A stretch of 15,308 nt of DNA, from NCBI GenBank assembly GCA_025963345.1, contig JAOPUS010000372.1, positions 1 to 15,308 on the forward strand, read 5' to 3'. The notes under the pieces are model-generated. The model saw only the letters and a list, made by a program, of their open reading frames with translations, had not been told where the DNA came from and searched no databases. A program made the position numbers and the translations under genes. This document shows, piece by piece, positions 1 through 6,178 of the stretch. This DNA comes from Blastococcus sp. Lineage in GTDB: Bacteria > Actinomycetota > Actinomycetes > Mycobacteriales > Geodermatophilaceae. Each line of letters begins with the position of its first letter. Position 1 is the stretch's first letter.

Positions 1-584
1 TGGTAGCCGTCCTCCGGGACCGGCCGTCCGAGTGCAACCGCCTGCAGGCTGCGGCCGAACCGCTCGATCTGCGCGCCGGCGTCGTTGACGTAGTACTCGC
101 GGCTCACGTCGGCGCCGCTGGCCTCCAACAGGCGGGCCAGGGCATCGCCCACCGCGGCCCACCTCGTCGATCCGAGCGTGACCGGCCCGGTCGGGTTCGC
201 CGAGACGAACTCGAGGTTGAGCTTCTGCCCGGCGAGCACGTCGGTGCGGCCGTACGCGTCAGCGGCGGTCACGGCGTTGACCGCGATCTGCCCGAGCGCG
301 CCCTGCGCAAGCGTGATGTTGAGGAAGCCGGGACCGGCCACGTCCACGCGGGCGATCCCCGCCTGGGAGCGCAGCTCCTCCGCCAGCACCTCGGCCACCT
401 CGCGCGGCGGCCGGCCGGCGGCCTTGGCCAACCGGAGGGCGATGTTGGTGGCGTAGTCCCCGTGCTCGCGGTTCTTGGGACGCTCGACGACGACCTCGTC
501 GGGCACCTCGACGGCGAGCACGCCTCGGTCGACGGCCCCGCTCACGGCGGTCCGGACGACGTCCTGCAGCTGCTCGGGTGTCAC
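1..584 (-). CDS. argS: Arginyl-tRNA synthetase, N-terminal part (3' end beyond window)
   Basis: Class I aminoacyl-tRNA synthetase that charges tRNA-Arg in the cytoplasm. About 194 residues are present, beginning VTPEQLQDVV from a GTG at 584; the gene runs off the left edge. The N-terminal add-on domain that recognises the tRNA D-loop covers roughly residues 1-110, with KNREHGDYATNIA and GPGFLNI typical of ArgRS. The start of the catalytic domain follows (LEFVSANPTGPV, then TRWAAVGDALARLL and REYYVNDAGAQIERFGRS). The usual HIGH signature reads T-L-G-S at residues 136-139 (bases 168-179), whereas other actinobacterial enzymes I know have HIGG-like forms. No Shine-Dalgarno precedes the GTG, but a TACGCT box lies 6 nt upstream, suggesting leaderless translation. 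Identity is very secure from the motif order; the exact start is less so. Confidence 0.95.
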   Translation of the reverse strand, partial: MTPEQLQDVVRTAVSGAVDRGVLAVEVPDEVVVERPKNREHGDYATNIALRLAKAAGRPPREVAEVLAEELRSQAGIARVDVAGPGFLNITLAQGALGQIAVNAVTAADAYGRTDVLAGQKLNLEFVSANPTGPVTLGSTRWAAVGDALARLLEASGADVSREYYVNDAGAQIERFGRSLQAVALGRPVPEDGY

Positions 585-590
585 CGCACG

Positions 591-596
591 AGCGTA
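591..596 (-). promoter_or_regulatory. Candidate -10 box of a leaderless argS promoter
   Basis: On the minus strand TACGCT fits the actinobacterial TAnnnT -10 pattern and ends 6 nt before the argS GTG. That is the spacing expected if transcription begins at the start codon. No clear -35 or ribosome binding site is seen. Inference from pattern only. Confidence 0.35.
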
Positions 597-659
597 CTGA
601 CCCCGATTCCCGGCACTCCGGGCCTGCCCAGCTCCCGCGGTCCGCACCGGCGCCCGACC

Positions 660-665
660 TAGACT
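660..665 (+). promoter_or_regulatory. Candidate -10 box for the DUF3105/DUF305 genes
   Basis: TAGACT fits the TAnnnT -10 pattern and lies 53 nt upstream of the TTG start at 719, in the argS-DUF3105 divergent region. CGGTCC at 638-643, 16 nt upstream, occupies the -35 position. The same CGGTCC/TAGACTCG arrangement, with 17-nt spacing, occurs upstream of kgd. No TTGACA-like -35 is present. Confidence 0.4.
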
Positions 666-707
666 CGGTATCCGGACGGGGCGCCCTGCGCCCGACCCCC
701 AGCATTC

Positions 708-716
708 GAGGAGAGG
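708..716 (+). promoter_or_regulatory. Ribosome binding site fixing a TTG start
   Basis: GAGGAGAGG is a strong purine-rich Shine-Dalgarno. Its GAGGAG core ends 5 nt before the TTG at 719, which supports TTG as the start of the DUF3105 gene rather than the ATG at 578 inside argS. Confidence 0.7.
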
Positions 717-718
717 CC

Positions 719-1504
719 TTGGCCAAGGACCGCACGCCCGCGAGCGGCAAGCCCGCCGGCAAGGGGAGCACCGCCGGCAAGGGCCGCACCCGGCCACCGG
801 CGAACGTGGTGACCCCGCAGCGGCCCTGGGGCCTGATCGCGGCAGCGATCGCCGTCGCCGTCTTCGCCGTCGCCGTCCTCACCTACGCCGTCGTCAAGGT
901 GAACGCGTCCAACGCCGACAAGGTGCAGTCCGCCGACGAGATCTCGGGCCTGCAGACCTTCGACTACGCGGCCGGCCAGGACCACGTGACCACGCCGGTC
1001 CAGTACGAGCAGTCGCCGCCGGTCGGTGGGCCGCACGACGGCAACTGGGCCGACTGCACCGGCACCGTCTACGCCGTCGACGTCCGGCACGAGAACGCGG
1101 TGCACAGCCTCGAGCACGGCGCCGTCTGGATCACCTACAACCCCGGCACGCTCTCCGACGCGGACGTGGCGAAGCTGGCCGGCCTCGTCGACGGCCAATC
1201 CGGCCGGATGCTCTCCCAGTACGTGGGGCTGGACTCCCCCATCAGCCTGCAGTCCTGGAACCACCAGCTGAAGGTCGACTCGGTCGACGACAAGCGGATC
1301 AAGCAGTTCGCCGACTTCTTCACCCGCAACGGCGACTTCTACCCCGAGGTCGGGGCCAGCTGCGAGAACCCGGACTTCAAGGCGAACCCGCTGGTCGCCG
1401 GCGACGCGAGCACGCCGGTCGGCCCGAGCGACATGCCCACCACCCCGACCCCCGCCGCCGGAAGCGCCACCGAGAGCGCCCCGGCGCCGACCACCGCTCC
1501 CTGA
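719..1504 (+). CDS. DUF3105 membrane-anchored protein
   Basis: Protein of 261 residues belonging to the DUF3105 family, whose function is unknown. A basic, Lys/Gly/Pro-rich cytoplasmic tail (residues 1-37) precedes one hydrophobic segment at about 38-59, so it is likely a type II membrane protein with its main domain outside the membrane. The family core includes PPVGGPHDGNWADCTG, with Cys113, and NAVHSLEHGAVWITY, with His129 and His133. A second cysteine, Cys215, lies in GASCENPD and could pair with Cys113. The last 30 or so residues are a low-complexity Pro/Thr/Ala tail. The TTG at 719 is chosen because of the strong RBS; the longer reading from 578 would overlap argS and adds no family-like sequence. 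It is followed after 41 nt by a DUF305 gene, and the two are probably co-transcribed. Confidence 0.85.
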   Translation: MAKDRTPASGKPAGKGSTAGKGRTRPPANVVTPQRPWGLIAAAIAVAVFAVAVLTYAVVKVNASNADKVQSADEISGLQTFDYAAGQDHVTTPVQYEQSPPVGGPHDGNWADCTGTVYAVDVRHENAVHSLEHGAVWITYNPGTLSDADVAKLAGLVDGQSGRMLSQYVGLDSPISLQSWNHQLKVDSVDDKRIKQFADFFTRNGDFYPEVGASCENPDFKANPLVAGDASTPVGPSDMPTTPTPAAGSATESAPAPTTAP

Positions 1505-1533
1505 TCCACCCGAACCACCACGCCCGAACCACC

Positions 1534-1540
1534 GAGGTGA
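1534..1540 (+). promoter_or_regulatory. Ribosome binding site deciding the DUF305 start
   Basis: GAGGTGA ends 5 nt before the GTG at 1546. A second in-frame GTG at 1537 lies inside this site, so 1546 is the better start, giving MTEPAPAGRG. Confidence 0.65.
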
Positions 1541-1545
1541 CGACC

Positions 1546-2211
1546 GTGACCGAACCCGCTCCCGCCGGGCGCGGCCTGCTGCGGCCGGCGCTGATGGCCG
1601 TCATCGCCGTCGCGCTGGTCCTGCTCGGCGGCGGGCTCGCCGTGGCCCTCGGCATCGGCCGGGCGGCGGACCCCTCGGCGGACTCGGTCGACGCGGGCTT
1701 CTCCCGGGACATGTCACGGCACCACCTGCAGGGTGTGGAGATGGCCAACCTCGCGCCCGACCGCAGCACGGACCCGGAGATCCGTCAGCTGGCCTTCGAC
1801 ATCTCCGCGACCCAGACCAACCAGGTCGGCCGCATGGAGGGCTGGCTGTCGCTGTGGGGCCTACCGCCCTCCGGCGGGGAGACGATGGCCTGGATGGGCG
1901 GCACGGGAAGTGGCCACAGCGGCCACGCGATGGACGTCGGCCAGAGCGTCCTGATGCCCGGGATGGCGACCGAGGACGAACTGACCAACCTGCGGAATCT
2001 GACCGGCGCCCAGTTCGACGTCGAGTTCCTACGGCTGATGATCCGCCACCACCAGGGCGGCAAGGAGATGGCGGTCTACGCGGCCGGGCACGCGGACGTG
2101 GCGGCCGTCCGCCGGCTGGCCGGCGCCATCGCCGACACGCAGACGGCGGAGGTCACGACGATGGCGCGGATGCTGACGGCGCGGGGCGGCACTCCCCTTC
2201 CGTCGCCCTGA
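1546..2211 (+). CDS. DUF305 domain protein, membrane-anchored
   Basis: Protein of 221 residues in the DUF305 family, which has a ferritin-like helical fold and no settled function. One hydrophobic segment at about residues 15-37 acts as signal anchor, with a short cytoplasmic N-terminus. Two similar half-domains each carry a His-His pair: FSRDMSRHHLQGVEMA, with His59-His60, and FLRLMIRHHQGGKEMA, with His168-His169. Between them is a Met/His/Gly-rich stretch (GHSGHAMD, then LMPGM). Paired histidines and methionines suggest metal binding, perhaps copper, but that is inference. The start at 1546 is chosen over 1537 because GAGGTGA is ideally spaced for it. The gene follows DUF3105 by 41 nt on the same strand; these two families are often neighbours in actinobacteria, as far as I recall, and may work together at the cell surface. 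Confidence 0.87.
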   Translation: MTEPAPAGRGLLRPALMAVIAVALVLLGGGLAVALGIGRAADPSADSVDAGFSRDMSRHHLQGVEMANLAPDRSTDPEIRQLAFDISATQTNQVGRMEGWLSLWGLPPSGGETMAWMGGTGSGHSGHAMDVGQSVLMPGMATEDELTNLRNLTGAQFDVEFLRLMIRHHQGGKEMAVYAAGHADVAAVRRLAGAIADTQTAEVTTMARMLTARGGTPLPSP

Positions 2212-2244
2212 GGCCCTCCGTCCGGGGGTCCGCCCGGTGGCTGA

Positions 2245-2250
2245 TAGCGT
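2245..2250 (+). promoter_or_regulatory. Candidate -10 box of tRNA-Arg
   Basis: TAGCGT fits TAnnnT and lies 20 nt before the mature tRNA 5' end. The GC-rich stretch just before it (CCGGG at 2222-2226 and CCCGG at 2233-2237) could form a weak 5-bp hairpin ending the DUF305 transcript, but there is no T-run. Confidence 0.3.
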
Positions 2251-2270
2251 TTCGTCTGCAACACGGACGA

Positions 2271-2342
2271 GCCCCCGTAGCTCAGGGGATAGAGCACTGC
2301 CCTCCGGAGGCAGTGGCGCAGGTTCGAATCCTGCCGGGGGCA
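2271..2342 (+). tRNA. tRNA-Arg (anticodon CCG)
   Basis: A full cloverleaf of 72 nt can be folded by eye. The acceptor stem pairs GCCCCCG with CGGGGGC, the D stem GCTC with GAGC, and the anticodon stem CTGCC with GGCAG. The loop CTCCGGA gives anticodon CCG at 2304-2306, reading CGG codons. A 4-nt variable loop is followed by a T arm GCAGG-TTCGAAT-CCTGC and discriminator A. The 3' CCA is not encoded. CGG is a common Arg codon in high-GC genomes. Confidence 0.96.
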
Positions 2343-2388
2343 CTCTTCCGCTTTTCACCAGTTCGCGACCCGCGCGTCGGCAGCACGC

Positions 2389-3285
2389 ATGGCCGTCCGC
2401 GGCCACGGACAGCATCGGCATCCGGCGAGCACAAGCGGGCGAGGTCGAGCTCGCGTACGAGACCTTCGGCACGGCCGGGGATCCACCGGTGCTGCTGGTC
2501 ATGGGTCTGGCGACGCAGATGATCGGCTGGCCCGACGACTTCTGCCGGCAGTTGGCCCACCGCGGCTACGTCGTCGTCCGGTTCGACAACCGCGACATCG
2601 GCCTACGTGCACGACGCCGGCGCGCCCGACGTCATGGCGGTGCTCGGTGGCGACCACTCCTCCGTGCCCTACGGGCTGACCGACCTCGCCGCCGACACGG
2701 TCGGCCTCCTCGACGCACTGGGACTGGACAGCGTCCACCTGGTCGGCGCCTCCATGGGCGGGATGATCGCCCAGCTCGTCACGCTGCAGGCGCCCGAGCG
2801 GGTCCGCAGCCTCACCTCGATCATGTCGACGACCGGAGAGCCCTCCGTGGGGGCGCCGTCCGACGCCGCCCTCGGTTTGCTGCTGACGCCGCCGGCCGGC
2901 GACCGTGACGGCGCTGTGCAGCGAGTGGTCGACACCTACCGTGTCATCGGTTCTCCGGGCTTCGAGTTCGACGAGGCGGCGCTGCGGGACCGGGCCGGGC
3001 TCTCCTTCGACCGTGCCTACGACCCCGCCGGCGTCGCCCGACAACTCGCGGCGATCCTCACGACGCCCGACCGCACCACGGACCTGACGTCGATCGCGGT
3101 GCCGTGCCTCGTCGTCCACGGCGCCGAGGACGCACTCGTGAACGTCAGCGGTGGTCACGCGACGGCAGCGGCCATCCCGGGCGCCGAGCTGCTGATCGTC
3201 GACGGGATCGGTCACGACCTGCCCCGCGAGGTGTGGCCCGCAGCTCATCGAGCGGATGACCGCCCTGTTCGACCGCGCGACCTGA
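2389..3285 (+). pseudogene. Alpha/beta hydrolase, frameshifted remnant
   Basis: The reading frame of an alpha/beta-fold hydrolase is spread over at least two frames. The N-terminal part, GEVELAYETFGTAGDPPVLL to RFDNRDIGL, reads in one frame to about 2604. The rest, from HDAGAPDVMAVLGG onward, reads in another, with nucleophile motif GASMGG, an Asp region VVHGAEDALVN and His in GIGHDLP. Near 3238 a 1-nt insertion leaves that frame; shifting back gives QLIERMTALFDRAT and a stop at 3283-3285. There is no ATG, GTG or TTG in the N-terminal frame after the tRNA. The ATG at 2389 would fit (MPSAATDSIGIRRAQ) if one base were removed. At 2604-2608 family members usually have a Ser-Thr after NRDIGL, so about 8 nt seem lost. 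Either a real pseudogene or sequence errors; no intact product can be read. Confidence 0.82.
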
Positions 3286-3298
3286 CCCGGCCGGTCAG
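3282..3298. terminator. Possible bidirectional terminator hairpin between convergent genes
   Basis: CTGACC at 3282-3287 pairs with GGTCAG at 3293-3298 around a 5-nt loop. Both stop codons, TGA of the hydrolase remnant and TGA of the opposing reductase, lie inside the arms. There is no T-run, so intrinsic termination is uncertain; the stem is only 6 bp. Confidence 0.35.
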
Positions 3299-4065
3299 CT
3301 GGTCAGCATCCCGCCTTCGACCGGGATCGTCGTGCCGGTGACGTATCCGCCGGCGTCACTGACCAGGAACACCAGCGCCGCGGCCAGCTCGTCCGGGTCA
3401 CCCTTGCGGCCGACCAGTACGCGCTCGAGCTGCGACTCGAGGTAGCCCTCGGGGTACTGGTCGGTCATCTCCGAGGTGAAGAACCCGGGCGCGAGCGCGT
3501 TGACCCGGATCCCCTTGCGCCCGGTCCACTGCTGCGCCAGGTCGCGGGTCAGCCCGATCAGCCCGGCCTTGCTCGCCGCGTACGCCGCCTGCGGCAGACC
3601 CGCCGTCGTCAGGCCGAGCACGCTGGAGATGTTGACGATCGAGCTGCCCGGCTGCATCACCCGCCCGCACGCCTGGGCCATCCAGTAGCAGCCGTTGAGG
3701 TTGACGTCGATGACCTGCCGGAACTGCTCGGGAGTCTCCCGGGTGGCCGGGGCCGCGGTGCCGATCCCGGCGTTGTTCACCAGGATGTCAACACGGCCGA
3801 ACTCCCCCATCGTCGCGTCGACGAGCGCCTGGCAGTCCTCCGGCACGGACACATCGGTGCGCACGGCAATAGCCCGGCGCCCTGCGGCCTCCACGGCCTG
3901 CTGCGTGTCGGTCAGCCGGTCGGCGCGGCGGGCACCAAGGGCGACGTCGGCCCCCGCCTCGGCCAGCGCGCGGGCGAACACCGCACCGAGCCCGGAGGAC
4001 GCCCCCGTCACGATCGCCACCCGGCCGTCCAGCCGGAACATGTCCAGGATCGTGCGGTCTGCCAC
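3295..4065 (-). CDS. Short-chain dehydrogenase/reductase, FabG/PhaB-like
   Basis: Classical SDR of 256 residues, probably an NAD(P)H-dependent 3-oxoacyl-ACP or 3-oxoacyl-CoA reductase in the cytoplasm. The cofactor loop is TGASSGLG (residues 20-27), followed by GARRADRL after beta-2, whose arginines favour NADP(H). NNAG is at 97-100, the catalytic Ser in NISSVLG at about 148, and YAASK at 162-166. The C-terminus PVEGGMLTS is typical. The GTG at 4065 (VADRTILDMF) is chosen because GAGGGGA at 4075-4081 precedes it; the in-frame ATG at residue 9 is a possible alternative. It is transcribed away from the acyl-CoA synthetase/PHA synthase operon. That suggests it supplies (R)-3-hydroxyacyl-CoA for polymerisation, but SDR substrate cannot be read from sequence. 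Confidence 0.9.
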   Translation of the reverse strand: MADRTILDMFRLDGRVAIVTGASSGLGAVFARALAEAGADVALGARRADRLTDTQQAVEAAGRRAIAVRTDVSVPEDCQALVDATMGEFGRVDILVNNAGIGTAAPATRETPEQFRQVIDVNLNGCYWMAQACGRVMQPGSSIVNISSVLGLTTAGLPQAAYAASKAGLIGLTRDLAQQWTGRKGIRVNALAPGFFTSEMTDQYPEGYLESQLERVLVGRKGDPDELAAALVFLVSDAGGYVTGTTIPVEGGMLTS

Positions 4066-4180
4066 CGGTTCGGTTCCCCTCGTCGAGTGCCCAGCCGCGC
4101 CGGCTGGTCCCCCCGACCGTAGCCAAGTCGTGGGGTAGCTCACCTCCCGAGCGGGTAGGCCGCTGGCCAGGACCTCGACG

Positions 4181-4187
4181 GGGAGGA
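4181..4187 (+). promoter_or_regulatory. Ribosome binding site of the acyl-CoA synthetase
   Basis: GGGAGGA lies 7 nt before the ATG at 4195 and supports that start, whose product MSNLAQNLIDTAAK is a normal N-terminus for this family. Confidence 0.6.
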
Positions 4188-4194
4188 ACCCCCC

Positions 4195-5723
4195 ATGAGC
4201 AATCTGGCCCAGAATCTGATCGACACCGCCGCGAAGGACGGGACCCATCCGGCGCTGCGGATGGACGAGGCACACCTCACGTACGACGAGTTCCGGGATG
4301 CGGCACGTACGACGAGTTCCGGGATGCGGCGCTGCGGGTCGCCGCGTCGCTGCAGTCCCGCGGGATCGACCCCGGCGACCGCGTCGGCATGGTGCTACCG
4401 AACGTCCTGTCGTTCCCGATCGTGTTCTACGGCGCGCTTCTCGCCGGAGCGGCCGTGGTGCCGATGAACCCGCTGCTGAAGGCACGGGAGATCGAGTACT
4501 ACCTGCGCGACTCCGGCGCCCGGATCGTCGTCGCGGGCGAGCAGTCGGCCGAACCGGCCACCGAGGCGGCCTGCACGGTCGGGATCGAGGACGTGACCGT
4601 CGGACCCGCCCTCCCCGGTGCGCTCCTGGCCGACGAGGGTCTGACGGGTCCGGTCGACCGGGCTGACGGCGACACCGCGGTGATCCTCTACACCTCCGGG
4701 ACCACCGGTCAGCCCAAGGGCGCCGAGCTCACGCACGCCGGCCTGAACAGCAATGCCCGCACCACCCAGGAGACGCTGCTGGAGGGCACCCCGGACGACG
4801 TGATCATGGGCTGCCTGCCGCTGTTCCACGTCTTCGGCCTGACCTGCTCGCTGAACGCCGGCGTCCTGGCCGGGTCCAGCCTCACGCTCATCCCCCGTTT
4901 CGACGGTGCCAAGGCCCTGTCGGTGGTGGAGCGCGACGGGGTCACCGTCTTCCAGGGCGTCCCGACGATGTTCTCCGCGATGCTGCACTCGCCCGACGCC
5001 GGGGAGGCCGACGTCTCCAGCCTCCGGCTGTGCGTCTCCGGCGGCTCCGCGATGCCGGTGGAGGTCATGCGCTCGTTCGAGGAGACGTTCGGCTGCATCG
5101 TCCTCGAGGGCTACGGCCTGAGCGAGACGTCACCGGTCGCCTCGTTCAACCACCCGCACGCCGAGCGCAAGCCCGGATCGATCGGCACGCCCATCCGCGG
5201 TGTCGAGCTGCGCCTGGTCGACGACGACGGCAAGGACGTCGCTGCCGGGGACGTCGGCGAGATCGCGATCCGCGGTGAGAACGTGATGAAGAGTTACTGG
5301 AACCGGCCGGAGGACACCGCGACGGCGATCCCCGATGGCTGGTTCCGCACCGGCGACCTCGCCCGTCAGGACGAGGACGGCTACTTCTTCATCGTCGACC
5401 GCAAGAAGGAGATGATCATCCGCGGCGGATACAACGTGTACCCGCGGGAGATCGAGGAAGCGCTCTACGAGCACCCCGCGGTGGCCGAGGTGGCGTGCAT
5501 CGGCATCAGCCACCCCGACCTCGGCGAGGAGGTCGTCGCCGCAGTCGCGCTGAAGCCCGGCGCCAGCGCGGACCCCGACGAGCTGCAGGCCTTCGTCAAG
5601 GAACGGGTGGCCGCCTACAAGTACCCGCGGCACGTGTGGCTGGTCGACTCCCTCCCGAAGGGGCCGACGGGCAAGATCTTGCGGCGCTCGGTGGAGGTGC
5701 CCGAGCAGGTCGGCCGGCGATGA
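4195..5723 (+). pseudogene. Acyl-CoA synthetase (AMP-forming), frameshifted by a 26-bp tandem duplication
   Basis: ANL-superfamily ligase that activates a fatty or related acid to its acyl-CoA with ATP. Translation from the ATG at 4195 reads MSNLAQNLIDTAAKD to LTYDEFRDAA, then a second copy of 26 bp shifts the frame and ends translation at 4467 after 90 codons. Deleting one copy restores an uninterrupted 500-residue protein continuing LRVAASLQSRGIDPGDRVG. Restored numbering: phosphate loop YTSGTTGQPKG at 157-167, core GYGLSETSPV, hinge VDRKKEMIIRGGYNVYPREI and catalytic Lys485 in PTGKILRR. A 444-residue form could restart at the ATG at 4389 but would lack about 56 N-terminal residues. The stop overlaps the next gene by ATGA, showing it belongs to the PHA synthase operon. 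It may be a recent mutation or an assembly error. Confidence 0.88.
4279..4330 (+). repeat. Perfect 26-bp tandem duplication inside acyl-CoA synthetase gene
   Basis: The unit at 4279-4304 (ACGTACGACGAG at its start, GGATGCGGC at its end) is repeated without mismatch at 4305-4330. The flanking C at 4278 extends the match to 27 bases. As 26 is not a multiple of 3, it shifts the reading frame. Confidence 0.98.
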
Positions 5724-6178
5724 GCACGCCCACCGGGCCGGCACAGGGCAGACCCGCCCCCCCGTCGCCACCGCTGTGGCGGCAGGTCTTCGACACCGCC
5801 GAGCGAGCCGTCGCGCCCCGGGCGGAGAGCCTCGTGCGGACGCCGTCCTTCGCACTGGGCGCCGCGCTCGTCCGCCGCGCCCAGACCCTCGCCCGCCACT
5901 CCGCCCGGGGCCTCACCGCCCGCGCGTGGCACCTGGTGAACCTTCCGGCCGGTAGCGACATCGGGCGGCTCCGGGCGCAGATCGGTGCGCTCGACCGCGA
6001 GGTGCGGCGACTGGGCCTGCAGCTCGAGGCCGAACGACGTCGGAACGCCGCCCCGGCCCACCGACCCAGCGACATGTCCACGACGACGGAGGACAGCGAT
6101 GCCCACGGTGCCCAGCCCGCAGACAGTGCTCGACCGCGTCCGGCGCGACGTCGAACGCAACGCACTCCGGGCACGTAA
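5720..6178 (+). CDS. Small PhaE/phasin-like PHA synthase subunit
   Basis: Protein of 152 residues, starting at an ATG that overlaps the acyl-CoA synthetase stop (ATGA). An amphipathic, Arg/Ala-rich helical region (about 19-70) is followed by HLVNLPAGSDIGRL (71-84) and a predicted coiled coil (about 80-108). The pattern 'NLP..SD..RL..QI..L..EV..L' resembles the C-terminal segment of PhaE/PhaR subunits and phasins, which activate class III/IV PHA synthases. Together with phaC next door this makes a synthase partner the best guess. It is much shorter than a typical PhaE, so it may be a reduced subunit or a phasin. The last 27 codons or so overlap the start of phaC in another frame by 80 nt, and its tail is low-complexity Arg/Pro/Ala. 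The gene is well supported; the role is inferred. Confidence 0.72.
   Translation: MSTPTGPAQGRPAPPSPPLWRQVFDTAERAVAPRAESLVRTPSFALGAALVRRAQTLARHSARGLTARAWHLVNLPAGSDIGRLRAQIGALDREVRRLGLQLEAERRRNAAPAHRPSDMSTTTEDSDAHGAQPADSARPRPARRRTQRTPGT
6088..6093 (+). promoter_or_regulatory. Ribosome binding site fixing the phaC start
   Basis: GGAGGA lies 5 nt before the ATG at 6099, inside the end of the upstream gene. It selects this ATG over the longer upstream reading of the same frame. Confidence 0.65.

Noticed and set aside
578..718. Longer N-terminus for the DUF3105 protein from ATG 578
   Set aside because: This ATG lies within the argS start, lacks an RBS, and the strong GAGGAG site favours TTG at 719.
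259..882. Minus-strand open frame of 207 codons across the argS start region
   Set aside because: It overlaps argS in another frame and the DUF3105 gene on the other strand; its Arg/Gly-rich product has no recognisable features.
2271..2450. tRNA-Arg 3' end as an integration site for a mobile element
   Set aside because: tRNA genes often serve as attachment sites and a broken gene follows, but there is no integrase, no repeat of the tRNA 3' end and no change in composition.
4389..5723. A complete shorter acyl-CoA synthetase beginning at ATG 4389
   Set aside because: It lacks an RBS and the first 56 or so residues of the family fold, and the tandem duplication explains the frame break better.
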